Below are positions 33,945 to 44,037 of a stretch of 64,000 bases of DNA, in pieces (within the stretch, counting starts at the first letter, position 1; every line of letters starts with the position of its first letter). Origin of the DNA: Planktomarina sp. (GTDB lineage Bacteria; Pseudomonadota; Alphaproteobacteria; Rhodobacterales; Rhodobacteraceae); contig JAFMEA010000004.1 in NCBI GenBank assembly GCA_017856985.1, positions 17,150 through 81,149 of the forward strand. The letters run 5' to 3'. A model generated the notes under the pieces. It saw only the letters and a program-made list of their open reading frames with translations, was not told the DNA's origin and ran no database searches. The translations under genes and the position numbers were made by a program.

Positions 33945-34607
33945 ATGATCATCCACCAGCCTGATATTATAAAGTGGCGCGATGGCGTACCAATCTCAAC
34001 TCAGTTTGCTGATCCTTACTACTCGGTAGACAATGGTTTAGCAGAATGCCACCACGTTTTTCTATCAGGTAACGACCTTCCAAAAAGGTTTCACAACGGC
34101 TTTCATATCGCCGAGCTTGGCTTTGGAACCGGCCTCAATCTTTTGGGGGCAATCCAAGCATGGCGGCAATCTGGTAATAAAGGAAAGTTATTTTTTACAA
34201 GCTTTGAATTGTTTCCTCTTGCCCCCACCCAAATGATCCAAGCACACGGCGCCTTTCCAGAAATCAATTCATTGGCCACAGAACTGGCACCACTTTGGTC
34301 CACAAAGATTGAATTGCCAGATTTAGAATTCAAACTGATCGTGGGCGACGCCCGCAAGACCCTTCCATCTTGGCGACACAAAGCCGATGCTTGGTTTTTA
34401 GACGGGTTTTCACCAGCCAAGAATCCAGAACTTTGGGGAGCAGCACTTATGCAAGAAGTTGCCACTCATACCAAGACTGGTGGTAGTTTTGCAACTTATT
34501 CTGCATCAGGGTCCATCCGTCGTAGTTTAGAAGACGGTGGTTTCAAAGTAGAGCGCATCACCGGGTTTGGCCGTAAAAGGCACATGACCAAAGGTAAAAA
34601 ACTATGA
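33945..34607 (+). CDS. mnmD: tRNA (5-methylaminomethyl-2-thiouridine)-methyltransferase, MnmD type
   Basis: Stand-alone version of the methyltransferase half of MnmC, which methylates nm5(s2)U34 in tRNA. The 220-aa protein opens with DIIKWRDGVPISTQFADPYY and has ECHHVFLSGNDLPKRF, the SAM-binding IAELGFGTGLNLLGAIQAW and the diagnostic ADAWFLDGFSPAKNPELWG. AAGG lies 6 nt before the ATG. It is divergent from the FAD oxidoreductase (45 nt between starts) and overlaps the EamA transporter start by 4 nt. Confidence 0.9.
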   Translation: MIIHQPDIIKWRDGVPISTQFADPYYSVDNGLAECHHVFLSGNDLPKRFHNGFHIAELGFGTGLNLLGAIQAWRQSGNKGKLFFTSFELFPLAPTQMIQAHGAFPEINSLATELAPLWSTKIELPDLEFKLIVGDARKTLPSWRHKADAWFLDGFSPAKNPELWGAALMQEVATHTKTGGSFATYSASGSIRRSLEDGGFKVERITGFGRKRHMTKGKKL

Positions 34608-35476
34608 GTGCAGGACACAATACACGCCTTGGCATCGTGTTAATGGTGGGCACAACCTTTGTTTTTGCGGTGCAAGACGGACTGAGTTTGCATTTATCTT
34701 CAACATATAACGTCTACATGGTTGTGATGGTTCGTTACTGGTTTTTTGCAGCCTTTGTCATAACAATTTCTGCGAAGCAGGTTGGTGGGATACGTAACGC
34801 TGCCCGTACCCACCAGCCTTATTTACAGGGTTTTAGAGGCGTTTTATTAGCAACTGAAATATGTGTAATGGTTACAGGATTCACCTACTTGGGTCTGGTC
34901 GAGAGTTTAGCAATATTCTCGTCATACACATTAATAGTTGCGGCAATGTCAGGTCCTATCTTGGGCGAAATAGTGGGCTGGCGTCGGTGGATGGCGATTT
35001 TCGCTGGCCTCTGTGGCGTTCTGATAATTCTAAAGCCAGGCATGGGAGTATTCTCTGTTTATGCGATAATACCCTTGATAGCAGCGTCTATGTTTGCACT
35101 TTACAGCCTACTGACACGCTACGTAGCGCGCCAAGATAGTACCGCAACGAGCTTCTTTTGGACTGGCGTTACGGGCTGTATTGTTATGACTTTTGTAGGT
35201 ATGTTTCATCTCGAAGATATGATCCCAGCTGATTGGCTCTTAATGCTTTGCCTCTGTTTTACAGGAGCGACCGGACATTGGCTTTTAATTCGATGTTATG
35301 AAGTCGCAGAGGCCTCCGCGGTACAACCGTTCACATATCTGCAGCTAGTATTCGGTGCCGCAATTGGAGTTATGGTATTTGGTGAAGTCATTGAAACAAA
35401 CGTCGCTGTGGGTGCAGTATTAGTTGTGGCTGCCGGATTATTTACCCTTTGGCGTGCCAGAGTTTCAGTTACCTAG
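34604..35476 (+). CDS. EamA/DMT superfamily transporter
   Basis: A 290-aa inner-membrane protein with about ten hydrophobic helices arranged as two EamA repeats. Conserved features are GIVLMVGTTFVFAVQDGLS at the start, the first-repeat end ILGEIVGWRRWMAIFAGLCG with VLIILKPG, and the second repeat with ASAVQPFTYLQLVFGA and GEVIETNVAVGAVLVVAAG. The family exports or imports metabolites; the substrate is not visible. Its ATG overlaps the mnmD stop, and its end overlaps the slt end on the other strand by 8 nt. Confidence 0.9.
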   Translation: MSAGHNTRLGIVLMVGTTFVFAVQDGLSLHLSSTYNVYMVVMVRYWFFAAFVITISAKQVGGIRNAARTHQPYLQGFRGVLLATEICVMVTGFTYLGLVESLAIFSSYTLIVAAMSGPILGEIVGWRRWMAIFAGLCGVLIILKPGMGVFSVYAIIPLIAASMFALYSLLTRYVARQDSTATSFFWTGVTGCIVMTFVGMFHLEDMIPADWLLMLCLCFTGATGHWLLIRCYEVAEASAVQPFTYLQLVFGAAIGVMVFGEVIETNVAVGAVLVVAAGLFTLWRARVSVT

Positions 35477-37469
35477 TACGACCAACAGGCCGTATAGAAA
35501 TAGCTGGTGCCAAAAATGGTGGTGGTGGACGATAGTTACCCTTTAGCTCACTCAAAAAATTCAGAGGCATTGGTTGGCCAGTAAGTCGCACTCGGTAATT
35601 TGGCAAACTCTCTGCCACCCGCATCACGTAATTTCGAGTTTCACTAAATGGGATCTCTTCGATCCAATCGATGACATCAACCCCACTTAGCCTTGGGTCA
35701 CCCAATTTAGCCGTCCAACTTCGGGCACGGCTTGGACCAGCATTATAGGCCGCTGCAACGTGCACTGGGCTGTTACCAAATTCCTCTATAAGCTCTTTTA
35801 AGTACCTAACACCTATTTTTGCATTATATTTTGGATCCCCTAGCATCTTACTTCGAGAGTACGGGATTCCCAGTTTTCCAGCCATTTCTTTAGCTGTGGC
35901 TGGCATTACTTGCATCAAGCCAAGTGCCCCCACACCTGAAATAGCACCAGCAAAAAATTCACTTTCCCGGCGGGCTATAGCCAAGCCTAATTCTGGGGAA
36001 ATGCCATCTCCATTTATGAGTAGAGGATGTAATGGATAAAAATGCCGCTCAAGCATTACATCATACAGAGCTGCCCGCTTTCCCAGCATCAACTGTAGAT
36101 ATGGAATTCTAAACTCTTCAGCCATTCCAGCCAGCTTCGCCATGTCGCTGGGACTTTGACTTTCCGCCAAATGGGTTAGGAAACGCACCCCACGGCGAGG
36201 TTGTCCAACCTTAAAAAATAGCAGGCCAGCTTCCAAAACGCTGGATTTAGAGAAAGCAGACTTCTGCCATCCAAGATCCATACTGCCTCCAGCAAGCCTT
36301 GGCCTCAAAGGAACATTGGCAGCCTCAGAAGCAAGTAACCCATAAAATGAAGTTTGATAATTTGCACCCTTAATATAAGAAAGTTTCGCGTCATCAGTCT
36401 GTCCCATTACTTGCTGGGCCCGACCCTGCCAATAGTAGCTTCTACCTAATGAAATTGCACTGCCTACAGCAGTTTCATGGTTCTTAAAGTGTATTAAAGC
36501 CAGCTGTGGTTTTTTTAATTTTCGCAAGGCGATAAAACCCGCCAACCACTCTAGCTCAGCATAATCTCTTCCCTGTGTCAGTTGATGGTTTTTTGCTACT
36601 GTATAAGCTGTTTGGTATTTTTTGTCCCAAATCAAATCACGAGCTAAAACCAGACGTTTTGCTGCCCATTTATTAGGTTGGCCCAAGCGGCCTTTATCAG
36701 AAGATTGGGACAGAAGAAGTTGAATTGCTTTTTTTGGAAGCTTGTGGGCCAACCGCCATTTGAACCTATCATAAGCTAAACCAGGGTCGCCCTTTAGTTC
36801 TTTAGGTATACGCGAAATGCGTGCTTGAAGCCCACCTAAATTTCTTTGTAACGCTATCCTAGCCTTGCCAAGCTTGGCATGTCCGTCGCTGACCAAAGGC
36901 AAAACCCTACTAGCCGTCGATGTGCTTCCTCGCCAGAGCAACATATCAAGTCGCACCTCGTGCAAATTTGTTAAATGTTCACCAAAATCTTTGAGAAACT
37001 CACGTTCATCCTTAGGCTCCAAATCAAAGCTGATCCAGCCATTTTGAGCTACTAATACTCCTTCTGATTTTTGACCCATTTGGGTGAGCGCTTGGGCCAA
37101 CCTCAGCGTCCCAAGACCAGTTTGCGGGGGCTGCTGTTTAAAGAATTCAATTATGTCTGTTGCAATATCATCTTTCGTAATTGTTATTTCACTACGTTTG
37201 CGCAAATAAGGAAGCCCGGGCCAATCTGGCCTGCGAACTAAGAAATCAAGAGTATCAACAAACTGACCTCCACCAGCGCGTAACTTATCCCATTCAACCA
37301 GGTCAATAGCTACAGCCCCAGCCGGCCGTACCAAACGCTCAGCAATATCCCAATTTCCTCTTTCTGAAGCTGTAAATGCTGCACGCAATGCCGCCACAGC
37401 TGCGGCGTCCTGAGCAATTACTTTAGAGTGCGACAGGATAAATAATAAAAGAAAAAGAAAAGTTTTCAT
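35469..37469 (-). CDS. slt: soluble lytic murein transglycosylase
   Basis: Periplasmic peptidoglycan-cleaving enzyme of the Slt70 type. I start it at ATG 37469, giving the signal peptide MKTFLFLLLFILSHSKVIAQ; a TTG 36 nt upstream would add a leader before it. The long middle region is the alpha-helical superhelix (SPRGWQ-like repeats, for example YYWQGRAQQVMGQ). The C-terminal catalytic SLT domain starts near residue 490 with GLAIARRESEF (catalytic Glu), SGVGALGLMQVMPATAKEMA, NAKIGVRYL, HVAAAYNAGP and NYVMRVAESLPNYR. The mature protein is about 646 aa. Confidence 0.93.
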   Translation of the reverse strand: MKTFLFLLLFILSHSKVIAQDAAAVAALRAAFTASERGNWDIAERLVRPAGAVAIDLVEWDKLRAGGGQFVDTLDFLVRRPDWPGLPYLRKRSEITITKDDIATDIIEFFKQQPPQTGLGTLRLAQALTQMGQKSEGVLVAQNGWISFDLEPKDEREFLKDFGEHLTNLHEVRLDMLLWRGSTSTASRVLPLVSDGHAKLGKARIALQRNLGGLQARISRIPKELKGDPGLAYDRFKWRLAHKLPKKAIQLLLSQSSDKGRLGQPNKWAAKRLVLARDLIWDKKYQTAYTVAKNHQLTQGRDYAELEWLAGFIALRKLKKPQLALIHFKNHETAVGSAISLGRSYYWQGRAQQVMGQTDDAKLSYIKGANYQTSFYGLLASEAANVPLRPRLAGGSMDLGWQKSAFSKSSVLEAGLLFFKVGQPRRGVRFLTHLAESQSPSDMAKLAGMAEEFRIPYLQLMLGKRAALYDVMLERHFYPLHPLLINGDGISPELGLAIARRESEFFAGAISGVGALGLMQVMPATAKEMAGKLGIPYSRSKMLGDPKYNAKIGVRYLKELIEEFGNSPVHVAAAYNAGPSRARSWTAKLGDPRLSGVDVIDWIEEIPFSETRNYVMRVAESLPNYRVRLTGQPMPLNFLSELKGNYRPPPPFLAPAISIRPVGRTR

Positions 37470-37592
37470 ATTAAAGAACTTGCGCCCTGTAGAAAAAACT
37501 TTCAATCACAAAACTTGGCAAACCTATGGTTTCCAGTTAGTATTTTTTTAACTTAAATTCAGGCGATAAAGCCTCAATCCAAAGGAAACGTT

Positions 37593-38468
37593 ATGATTTC
37601 TGGATCTTTACCTGCTCTTGTTACTCCGTTCGCAAACGGCAAAGTAGACATTAAGGCGTTAAAGAGACTCGTAGATTGGCATATCGATCAAGGCAGCCAC
37701 GGATTAGTTCCTGTGGGTACAACCGGCGAGAGCCCTACCCTAACACATGACGAGCATGATGGTGTGGTAGAAACAGTGGTTAATCAGGTGGCTGGTCGTA
37801 TTCCAGTAGTGGCGGGCGCAGGATCAAATAATACAGCAGAAACAGTGCGGCTCGTTAAGGCCGCCAAAGCGGCAGGCGCAACTGCGGCGCTAGTTGTAAC
37901 ACCATACTATAATAAACCAACTCAAGCTGGCCTAGTGGCCCACTTTTTGGCTGCAGCAGACTGTGGTATAGATCTAATCATCTATAATATTCCAGGTAGA
38001 TCTGTTGTGGACATGACTGCAGAAACGATGGGACTGTTAGCTCAACACAAACATATTATAGGCGTAAAAGACGCTACAGGCGATCTGGCGCGGGTACCAC
38101 AACAAAGACTTAGCTGTGGAAAGGATTTCATTCAGCTTTCAGGCGAGGATGCAACTGCGTTAGGATTTAACGCCCACGGAGGCGCAGGCTGTATTTCAGT
38201 GACAGCGAATATGGCCCCCGCTCTTTGCGCTCAGATGCAGGAAGCTACCTCGGAGGGAAATTATAAACTCGCACTGAAAATAACAGATCAGTTAATGCCG
38301 CTACATCTCGCCACTTTTCAAGAACCAGGTTTAGTAAGCGCTAAATATGGACTTTCTAAACTGGGTCTTTGTTCCGAAGAGGTCCGCTTACCTCTAGTTA
38401 GCCTGACTGATGCAGCTAAAGCCCAGATGGATAATGCACTTCGGCATGCAGGTTTGATCAACTCGTAG
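37593..38468 (+). CDS. dapA: 4-hydroxy-tetrahydrodipicolinate synthase
   Basis: First committed step of lysine/diaminopimelate synthesis, condensing pyruvate and aspartate semialdehyde. The 291-aa protein has [47 protein letters not shown] (Tyr of the proton relay), [13 protein letters not shown] and the Schiff-base lysine in [14 protein letters not shown], followed by [26 protein letters not shown] precedes the ATG. It is divergent from slt with about 120 nt between, and smpB follows ~60 nt downstream. Confidence 0.97.
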   Translation: MISGSLPALVTPFANGKVDIKALKRLVDWHIDQGSHGLVPVGTTGESPTLTHDEHDGVVETVVNQVAGRIPVVAGAGSNNTAETVRLVKAAKAAGATAALVVTPYYNKPTQAGLVAHFLAAADCGIDLIIYNIPGRSVVDMTAETMGLLAQHKHIIGVKDATGDLARVPQQRLSCGKDFIQLSGEDATALGFNAHGGAGCISVTANMAPALCAQMQEATSEGNYKLALKITDQLMPLHLATFQEPGLVSAKYGLSKLGLCSEEVRLPLVSLTDAAKAQMDNALRHAGLINS

Positions 38469-38527
38469 ATTAGAATAGTTTCGGCATACGTTTCAGACCT
38501 ATTGGCAAAACTAGAACACCACCATAT

Positions 38528-39016
38528 ATGAAAGCGGCTATGGTAAACAAAAAATCAGATCCCAATTACCGTATTATCGCAGAATATCGACGTGCGCGCT
38601 ATGATTATGAAATTGAGAATGACATCGAATGTGGTGTGATGCTGATGGGATCTGAAGTTAAGTCTCTTCGAGAAAAATCTGGAAATATTGCTGAAAGTTA
38701 TGCCGCTGTAGAACAGAGTGAGCTGTGGCTGGTTAACTCGTACATCGCACCGTTCCCACAGGCAAAAACCTGGGGACATGAAGAAAAACGCCGCCGTAAA
38801 TTGCTAGTATCCAAGCGTGAACTGTCGCGACTTTGGAACGCCACTCAGCGCGAAGGTTTAACCCTAGTGCCTTTAGTTATGTATTTTAATCACAAGGGTC
38901 GGATCAAAATTAAACTTGGGATCGCTAAGGGTAAGAAAAACCATGACAAGCGCGCTAACGAAGCAAAACGGGATTGGGGTCGCCAAAAACAAAGACTTTT
39001 AAAGCAAGGGATCTGA
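38528..39016 (+). CDS. smpB: SsrA-binding protein
   Basis: Binds tmRNA and delivers it to stalled ribosomes. The 162-aa (or 158-aa, from ATG 38540) protein has the conserved [85 protein letters not shown] and the basic tail [15 protein letters not shown], which helps decode the empty A site. Neither candidate ATG has a strong ribosome site. The tmRNA gene is not apparent in this window. Pairing with dapA is common in alphaproteobacteria. Confidence 0.96.
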   Translation: MKAAMVNKKSDPNYRIIAEYRRARYDYEIENDIECGVMLMGSEVKSLREKSGNIAESYAAVEQSELWLVNSYIAPFPQAKTWGHEEKRRRKLLVSKRELSRLWNATQREGLTLVPLVMYFNHKGRIKIKLGIAKGKKNHDKRANEAKRDWGRQKQRLLKQGI

Positions 39017-39137
39017 GTGCTGTTTCTTAACTTTGAAACTCAGGAAATAACTTTTACGCTATTATTCAAGCACAGAACCTCTTGTCTTGTCTCTTAACCC
39101 CAGTTAAATCCAACTTGTTCCTTGGGATTTCATTATC

Positions 39138-39992
39138 ATGAAAGATGATCCAAATACATTGGTTTCGACACAGTGGCTTAAAGCAAACCAGCAAGATCCC
39201 AATGTTCGCATTTTAGACGCAAGCTGGCATATGCCTTCAGACGGACGCGATGCCAGTAACGAGTTTGTCAACGGGCATATCTTAAATGCACGTTTCTTCG
39301 ATATTGACGACATTTCAGATCACCGCTCCACACTCCCCCATATGGTCCCACCAGTGGAAAAATTTATGTCGCGTGTCAGAGCTTTGGGAGTGGGCGACGG
39401 ACATCAAATTATAGTTTATGATACGAAAGGTCTTTTTTCTGCTGCGAGAGTTTGGTGGCTTTTTCGTTTAATGGGCCACACCTCAGTAGCCGTTTTGGAC
39501 GGTGGTTTACCAAAGTGGATTGCTGACGGAAACCCACTTTCTACAACTGCACCCGTAATCCGAGACAGGCATATGACTGTTAAACAACAACTACAAATGG
39601 TGCGTGATGTTACACAAGTGGCCCATGCCGCAAAACTTAATGATCATGAAATAATTGACGCCCGTTCTGGGACACGTTTTATTGGTGAGGCACCTGAACC
39701 GCGTACAGATTTGCGTTCAGGCCACATCCCAAATTCTAAAAATCTGCCATTTACCAAAGTTCTAAATACAGATCATACGATGAAAACAGTGCCCGAATTA
39801 ACTAAAGTATTTAAAAACGCTGGCATTGATCTCAACAAGCCAGCCATAACCACCTGTGGATCTGGAATAACCGCTGCAGTATTATCTTTAGCCCTCCAAA
39901 GAGTTGGCAAAACTGACCACGCACTTTATGATGGTAGCTGGACCGAGTGGGGCCAATTCCCAACGCTAAATATTGCCACAGGAGAAGACTGA
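39138..39992 (+). CDS. sseA: 3-mercaptopyruvate sulfurtransferase
   Basis: Two-domain rhodanese-type enzyme transferring sulfur from 3-mercaptopyruvate to thiophilic acceptors. The 284-aa protein has an inactive N-terminal rhodanese domain (VRILDASWHMPSDGRD, IIVYDTKGLFSAARVWWLF) and a C-terminal catalytic domain (IIDARSGTRFIGEAPEPR, SGHIPNSKNLPF). The active loop reads TTCGSGITAAVLSLAL, with the CG-S/T-G-x-T/S pattern of mercaptopyruvate sulfurtransferases. Its TGA overlaps the ATG of the following aminotransferase. Confidence 0.94.
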   Translation: MKDDPNTLVSTQWLKANQQDPNVRILDASWHMPSDGRDASNEFVNGHILNARFFDIDDISDHRSTLPHMVPPVEKFMSRVRALGVGDGHQIIVYDTKGLFSAARVWWLFRLMGHTSVAVLDGGLPKWIADGNPLSTTAPVIRDRHMTVKQQLQMVRDVTQVAHAAKLNDHEIIDARSGTRFIGEAPEPRTDLRSGHIPNSKNLPFTKVLNTDHTMKTVPELTKVFKNAGIDLNKPAITTCGSGITAAVLSLALQRVGKTDHALYDGSWTEWGQFPTLNIATGED

Positions 39993-41173
39993 TGCTCAAT
40001 AATCTGCTCAAACAGCCCCAAGATAAAATACTTGCCTTAATGGATGCTTACAAAGCTGATGTAAGAGAAAATAAAATTGACCTTGGCGTAGGCGTATACA
40101 AAAATGCATCAGGAGCCACACCAGTTATGCTTGCCGTGAAAGCAGCAGAAAAGCAACTTTGGCAAAATCAAGAAACAAAATCATATGTGGGTCTTGCTGG
40201 TGATCCGGCATTTTCTAATTGTATGATTGATTTGGTTCTAAATGGGGCCGTTTCATTAGAAAAAGTAGCAGCCGTCGCAACTCCAGGTGGAACTGGGGCG
40301 GTTCGACAAGCTTTAGAACTAATAAAAATGGCAGAACCAAAGGCCACCGTCTGGTTATCCAATCCAACCTGGCCTAACCACCTGTCTATTGTGAAACATC
40401 TTGGCATCCCATTGGCGGAATATAAATACTTTAATTCTGAAACTGGCAGCGTTGATTTTGACGGTATGCTACATGATATCAAGAAGATCCCAACAGGCGA
40501 CATAGTGCTACTACATGGATGCTGTCATAATCCAACCGGTGCAAATTTAACATCAGAACAGGAAGATCAGCTTATTACAATTTTAAGCAATAATGGCGTT
40601 ATACCGTTTGTTGATATTGCCTACCAGGGATTTGGCGATGGCCTAGAGCAAGATGCACGTTTCACTAGAAAAATTGCTAGTCAGCTGCCCGAATGTTTAA
40701 TAGCGGCGAGCTGCTCAAAAAACTTCGGTATTTACCGAGAACGTACAGGTATTTTGATTGCGGTTACTTGTGACCCACAACAGCGCGCACTCACGCAAGG
40801 TAACCTTTCCTTTTTAAACAGGCAAAATTTTTCATTTCCACCAGATCATGGAGCTCGGCTTGTAACTATGATTTTAGAGGACACAACCCTTCGCAAATCT
40901 TGGGTTCAAGAATTGGAAGAAACTCGACTCAGCATGATCAACCTACGTAAACAATTGGCCAATGAACTGCATAAAAAAATAGGTTCAGACAGATTTGATT
41001 TTCTAGCCCACCATCGTGGCATGTTCTCAAAGCTAGGAATTTCTTCTGATCTTGTAGAAAAAATTCGAACTGATTTTGCTGTATATATGGTCGGTGACAG
41101 TCGTATAAATATTGCTGGCCTCAACACGAAGACCGTACCACTTTTGGCCACCGCAATTGCACAAACGATTTAG
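39992..41173 (+). CDS. aromatic amino acid/aspartate aminotransferase family protein
   Basis: A 393-aa fold-type I PLP aminotransferase of the AspC/TyrB subgroup. I start it at ATG 39992, overlapping the sseA stop as TGATG and giving MLNNLLKQPQDKILALMDAY; the upstream frame lies inside sseA. Features: KIDLGVGVYKNASGATPVM, SYVGLAGDPAF, TPGGTGAVRQALELI, LLHGCCHNPTGANLT, PFVDIAYQGFGDGLEQD, the lysine loop AASCSKNFGIYRERTG, and RINIAGLNTKTV. It interconverts aromatic amino acids or aspartate with their 2-oxo acids; specificity is not resolved. It may supply mercaptopyruvate by transamination of cysteine for sseA, which is inference. Confidence 0.9.
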   Translation: MLNNLLKQPQDKILALMDAYKADVRENKIDLGVGVYKNASGATPVMLAVKAAEKQLWQNQETKSYVGLAGDPAFSNCMIDLVLNGAVSLEKVAAVATPGGTGAVRQALELIKMAEPKATVWLSNPTWPNHLSIVKHLGIPLAEYKYFNSETGSVDFDGMLHDIKKIPTGDIVLLHGCCHNPTGANLTSEQEDQLITILSNNGVIPFVDIAYQGFGDGLEQDARFTRKIASQLPECLIAASCSKNFGIYRERTGILIAVTCDPQQRALTQGNLSFLNRQNFSFPPDHGARLVTMILEDTTLRKSWVQELEETRLSMINLRKQLANELHKKIGSDRFDFLAHHRGMFSKLGISSDLVEKIRTDFAVYMVGDSRINIAGLNTKTVPLLATAIAQTI

Positions 41174-41311
41174 TAACAGGTCTAGATTTTTATTCTCACT
41201 GAAAGTGCAAATTGAAAATTGAAAATCATAAATTTATACTAGTGCTAATGAAGCATCGTTAATGCAAAACTGTTGTTATATCATCAGAAATAGTGAAACT
41301 TAGTTAGCCCC

Positions 41312-43444
41312 ATGACAACGAAAAAGACAGAGCAGCGGCAGCGTCTAACTGCAGACAAGCGGAAGCAGTCTTCCAAGGAATCGCGTAAAAATAAATCTGC
41401 TACCAGTCATAAATCGAACAAAAAGTATTTTAATTTTTTTGCTTTTGTTTGGTTTGTATTTCTTCTTCCTGTCAGAATATTTTGGGCCATAGCCTGGCGA
41501 TTAAGTCTGGTAACTAGCTTATTGGTAGCTTTGGGCGTAGCTTATTTTGCCGTAGGGCTTCCAAAGTTCACTGATCTTATAGATGGCAGAGCCAAAGGTT
41601 CAGTCACACTGCTCGACCGACATGGCAAAGTTTTTGCCTGGCGTGGCGATCAATTTGGCGGGATAGTAACCGCTGAAAGCGTTTCTCCTTTTTTAAAATC
41701 TGCAATCATAGCAACAGAAGATAAACGCTTCTACCGTCACTTTGGGATAAGCCCCCGCGGTGTTGGTTCTGCCATAAGGATAAATATACGTTCTGGCCGT
41801 GGCCCACTGTCTGGAAATGGTGGCTCTACCATTACGCAGCAAACTGCTAAGTTAATATGCCTTGGACAGCCATACAGCATTAAGGTTTGGAAGTCTGAGA
41901 GAGAGTATGAGCGATCATGCAGGCGCACAACACTTTGGCGAAAGGTCAAAGAAGCTACTTTTGCAATTGCAATGGAGGCAAGATATTCTAAAGACGAAAT
42001 TCTAACTATTTATCTCAATCGTGCATTTCTGGGCGCTGGTGCTCGTGGATTTGAAGCTGCCGCCCAACGCTATTTTGGGAAATCTGCGACGCAAGTAAAC
42101 CCAGCAGAAGCCGCAATGTTAGCCGGATTGCTCAAGGCGCCCTCCAAGCTTGCACCTACAGATAATTTAAGCGGGGCGCGCGCGCGCGCAGAAATTGTAA
42201 TTCAATTAATGAACCAGCAAAATTATCTAAACAAAGCGGAAGCAAATTTTGCTATTATGACACCAGCTTCACTGAGCTCTGCGGCGACGGCAAGGGCTGG
42301 TGGGTACTTTGCAGATTGGGTGATGGCTTCTGGTCCTATTTTTTTTACTCGAGAGACTACAGAAGATGTGATAATTCAAACAACCTTTGATCAAGACATT
42401 CAAAAAGCCACGGAGGCGGCTGTTCGAAGAACGTTTAAAAACAAAATAGATGATAAATCAAAAGCACAGGTGGCTGTCGTTGTAATGAGTGCTGACGGCG
42501 CTGTGCGCGCCATGATAGGAGGCCGAAACACCAAAATAACCGGCGCTTTTAACCGAGCAACTCAAGCAAAGAGACAAACTGGTTCAGCATTCAAGCCCTT
42601 TGTTTACGCCACAGCGCTTGATCTTGGTTACACCCCTTTTGATATAGTACGCGATGAGCCAGTAACCTATAATATACCAGGATCTGGTGAGTGGTCACCA
42701 GGAAATTACAATGATGGATTTTCCGGTGACGTTACATTTACTTATGCTTTAGCAGAATCGCTAAATATACCTGCTATTAAAATTTCAGAACATGTCGGTC
42801 GTGAATTAGTGAGGAAAACTGCATACGATTTTGGTATTACTAGTGAATTAGCAATTGGACCTGCATTAGCGCTAGGTGCCTCTGAAAGTACCCTAATAGA
42901 AATGACCGGTGCGTACGCAGGTATTTTAAATGGTGGTTCATCAGTATTACCATATGGTCTAGAACAACTAAGCCTACTGGGAGAGACAACACCCCTAATT
43001 GGCCGAACTGGTGGGATTGGCGAACGAGTGATAAGCAACGAAGCAGCGAAGGCATTGACCTTTATGATGCACCAAGTTGTTCAAACCGGAACTGGCCAAA
43101 GAGCGAAAATACAAAATATTGAAGTCGCTGGAAAAACTGGAACAACCCAATCTTTCCGAGATGCCTGGTTCATAGGGTTTACGGCAGACTTTGTTATTGG
43201 TGTTTGGATAGGAAACGATGACAATACACCCTTAAAAGGGGTAACTGGTGGGACGATCCCAGCTGAGATTTGGTATGAAACTATGGATTTTATCGTGAAT
43301 CAGTCGCAGCCAGGGCCTTTACCCATGATGCGTGAAAAACCAAAAACCATAAATTCATTGGAACTAGTAAAGAAAAAACAAAATTCATTGATGGAAAATA
43401 GAATACTTGGCGCAATTTGGCATGCGTTGATGGGTAAGGATTAA
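41312..43444 (+). CDS. mrcA: penicillin-binding protein 1A-type transglycosylase/transpeptidase
   Basis: Bifunctional peptidoglycan synthase. The 710-aa protein has a basic cytoplasmic N-terminus (~35 residues, many Lys/Arg), one transmembrane segment (about residues 45-85), the GT51 domain with ATEDKRFYRHFGISPRGVGS (catalytic Glu), GNGGSTITQQTAKL and RKVKEATFAIAMEARYSKDE, then the transpeptidase domain with the SxxK motif in TGSAFKPFVYAT, SxN in AESLNIPAI and KTG in GKTGTTQSFRDAWF. An insert with two Cys follows the GT motif (ICLGQPYS to YERSCRR), which I associate with alphaproteobacterial PBP1A. It is convergent with mlaC; the stop codons overlap. Confidence 0.94.
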   Translation: MTTKKTEQRQRLTADKRKQSSKESRKNKSATSHKSNKKYFNFFAFVWFVFLLPVRIFWAIAWRLSLVTSLLVALGVAYFAVGLPKFTDLIDGRAKGSVTLLDRHGKVFAWRGDQFGGIVTAESVSPFLKSAIIATEDKRFYRHFGISPRGVGSAIRINIRSGRGPLSGNGGSTITQQTAKLICLGQPYSIKVWKSEREYERSCRRTTLWRKVKEATFAIAMEARYSKDEILTIYLNRAFLGAGARGFEAAAQRYFGKSATQVNPAEAAMLAGLLKAPSKLAPTDNLSGARARAEIVIQLMNQQNYLNKAEANFAIMTPASLSSAATARAGGYFADWVMASGPIFFTRETTEDVIIQTTFDQDIQKATEAAVRRTFKNKIDDKSKAQVAVVVMSADGAVRAMIGGRNTKITGAFNRATQAKRQTGSAFKPFVYATALDLGYTPFDIVRDEPVTYNIPGSGEWSPGNYNDGFSGDVTFTYALAESLNIPAIKISEHVGRELVRKTAYDFGITSELAIGPALALGASESTLIEMTGAYAGILNGGSSVLPYGLEQLSLLGETTPLIGRTGGIGERVISNEAAKALTFMMHQVVQTGTGQRAKIQNIEVAGKTGTTQSFRDAWFIGFTADFVIGVWIGNDDNTPLKGVTGGTIPAEIWYETMDFIVNQSQPGPLPMMREKPKTINSLELVKKKQNSLMENRILGAIWHALMGKD

Positions 43445-44037
43445 CCTAATTCTTCAATGTTTTTACTAAGGAGGCCTATGTCACCCTGGGAATTATCTAA
43501 CAAGGCACCTATTTCAACCCGTTCAGAGGCTAAAAGGCTAATGCCTTCCAGTATAATATCAAAAAAGCGAGGCTCGCCTGAGCGATCGGATACCCTAAAA
43601 TTCACATCAATATTTGACGAGCCGTCAACTATGATGCTTGCACCAACCTCAAAAAATTTACCTCGGTCTTGAGTATCTTTTAAAATAATTTGATTGCCAG
43701 AAAAATTAAGAAACTGTTTGCTGTACTTACGAGCGAAGTAACGTTGGAATGCCTTTTTAAAAGTCCTCAATTCGGATTCGCTGGCGCCTCGCGCACGCGG
43801 GCCTAGCGTCGACCGCGAAATAACATTCATGTCTGCATACTTGGCAACAATGCGTTCAAATGTACTGGTCAACTCTGTCTCAGTTTTCACAGAGTTTATC
43901 ATTAACGAAATTTCACCAACAAGGCTTTCAACCAACTTAATGGCCCTGCCCTTGGATATTGCCAAGGCTGGCCCAGCAACAAGAGTGGCTATGGCCCCAG
44001 ACACAAAAAGTCGACGAAAATTAAAATAATCATTCAT
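43441..44037 (-). CDS. MlaC-type phospholipid-transport periplasmic protein
   Basis: A 198-aa protein of the MlaC/Ttg2D family, a periplasmic lipid shuttle between the outer membrane MlaA complex and the inner membrane MlaFEDB transporter. It begins with a signal sequence (NFRRLFVSGAIATLVAGPALA). Conserved features are FERIVAKYADMNVISRSTLG, FKKAFQRYFARKYSKQF and the late FDIILEGISLLASERVEIG. Its ATG overlaps the mlaA stop (ATGA). The inner membrane mlaFED genes are not in the window. Confidence 0.88.
   Translation of the reverse strand: MNDYFNFRRLFVSGAIATLVAGPALAISKGRAIKLVESLVGEISLMINSVKTETELTSTFERIVAKYADMNVISRSTLGPRARGASESELRTFKKAFQRYFARKYSKQFLNFSGNQIILKDTQDRGKFFEVGASIIVDGSSNIDVNFRVSDRSGEPRFFDIILEGISLLASERVEIGALLDNSQGDIGLLSKNIEELG

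Noticed and set aside
39090..39115. TTAA-N6-TTAA pattern considered as a CtrA box upstream of sseA
   Set aside because: The CtrA consensus needs a 7-nt spacer; this has 6, and such AT-rich patterns are common here.
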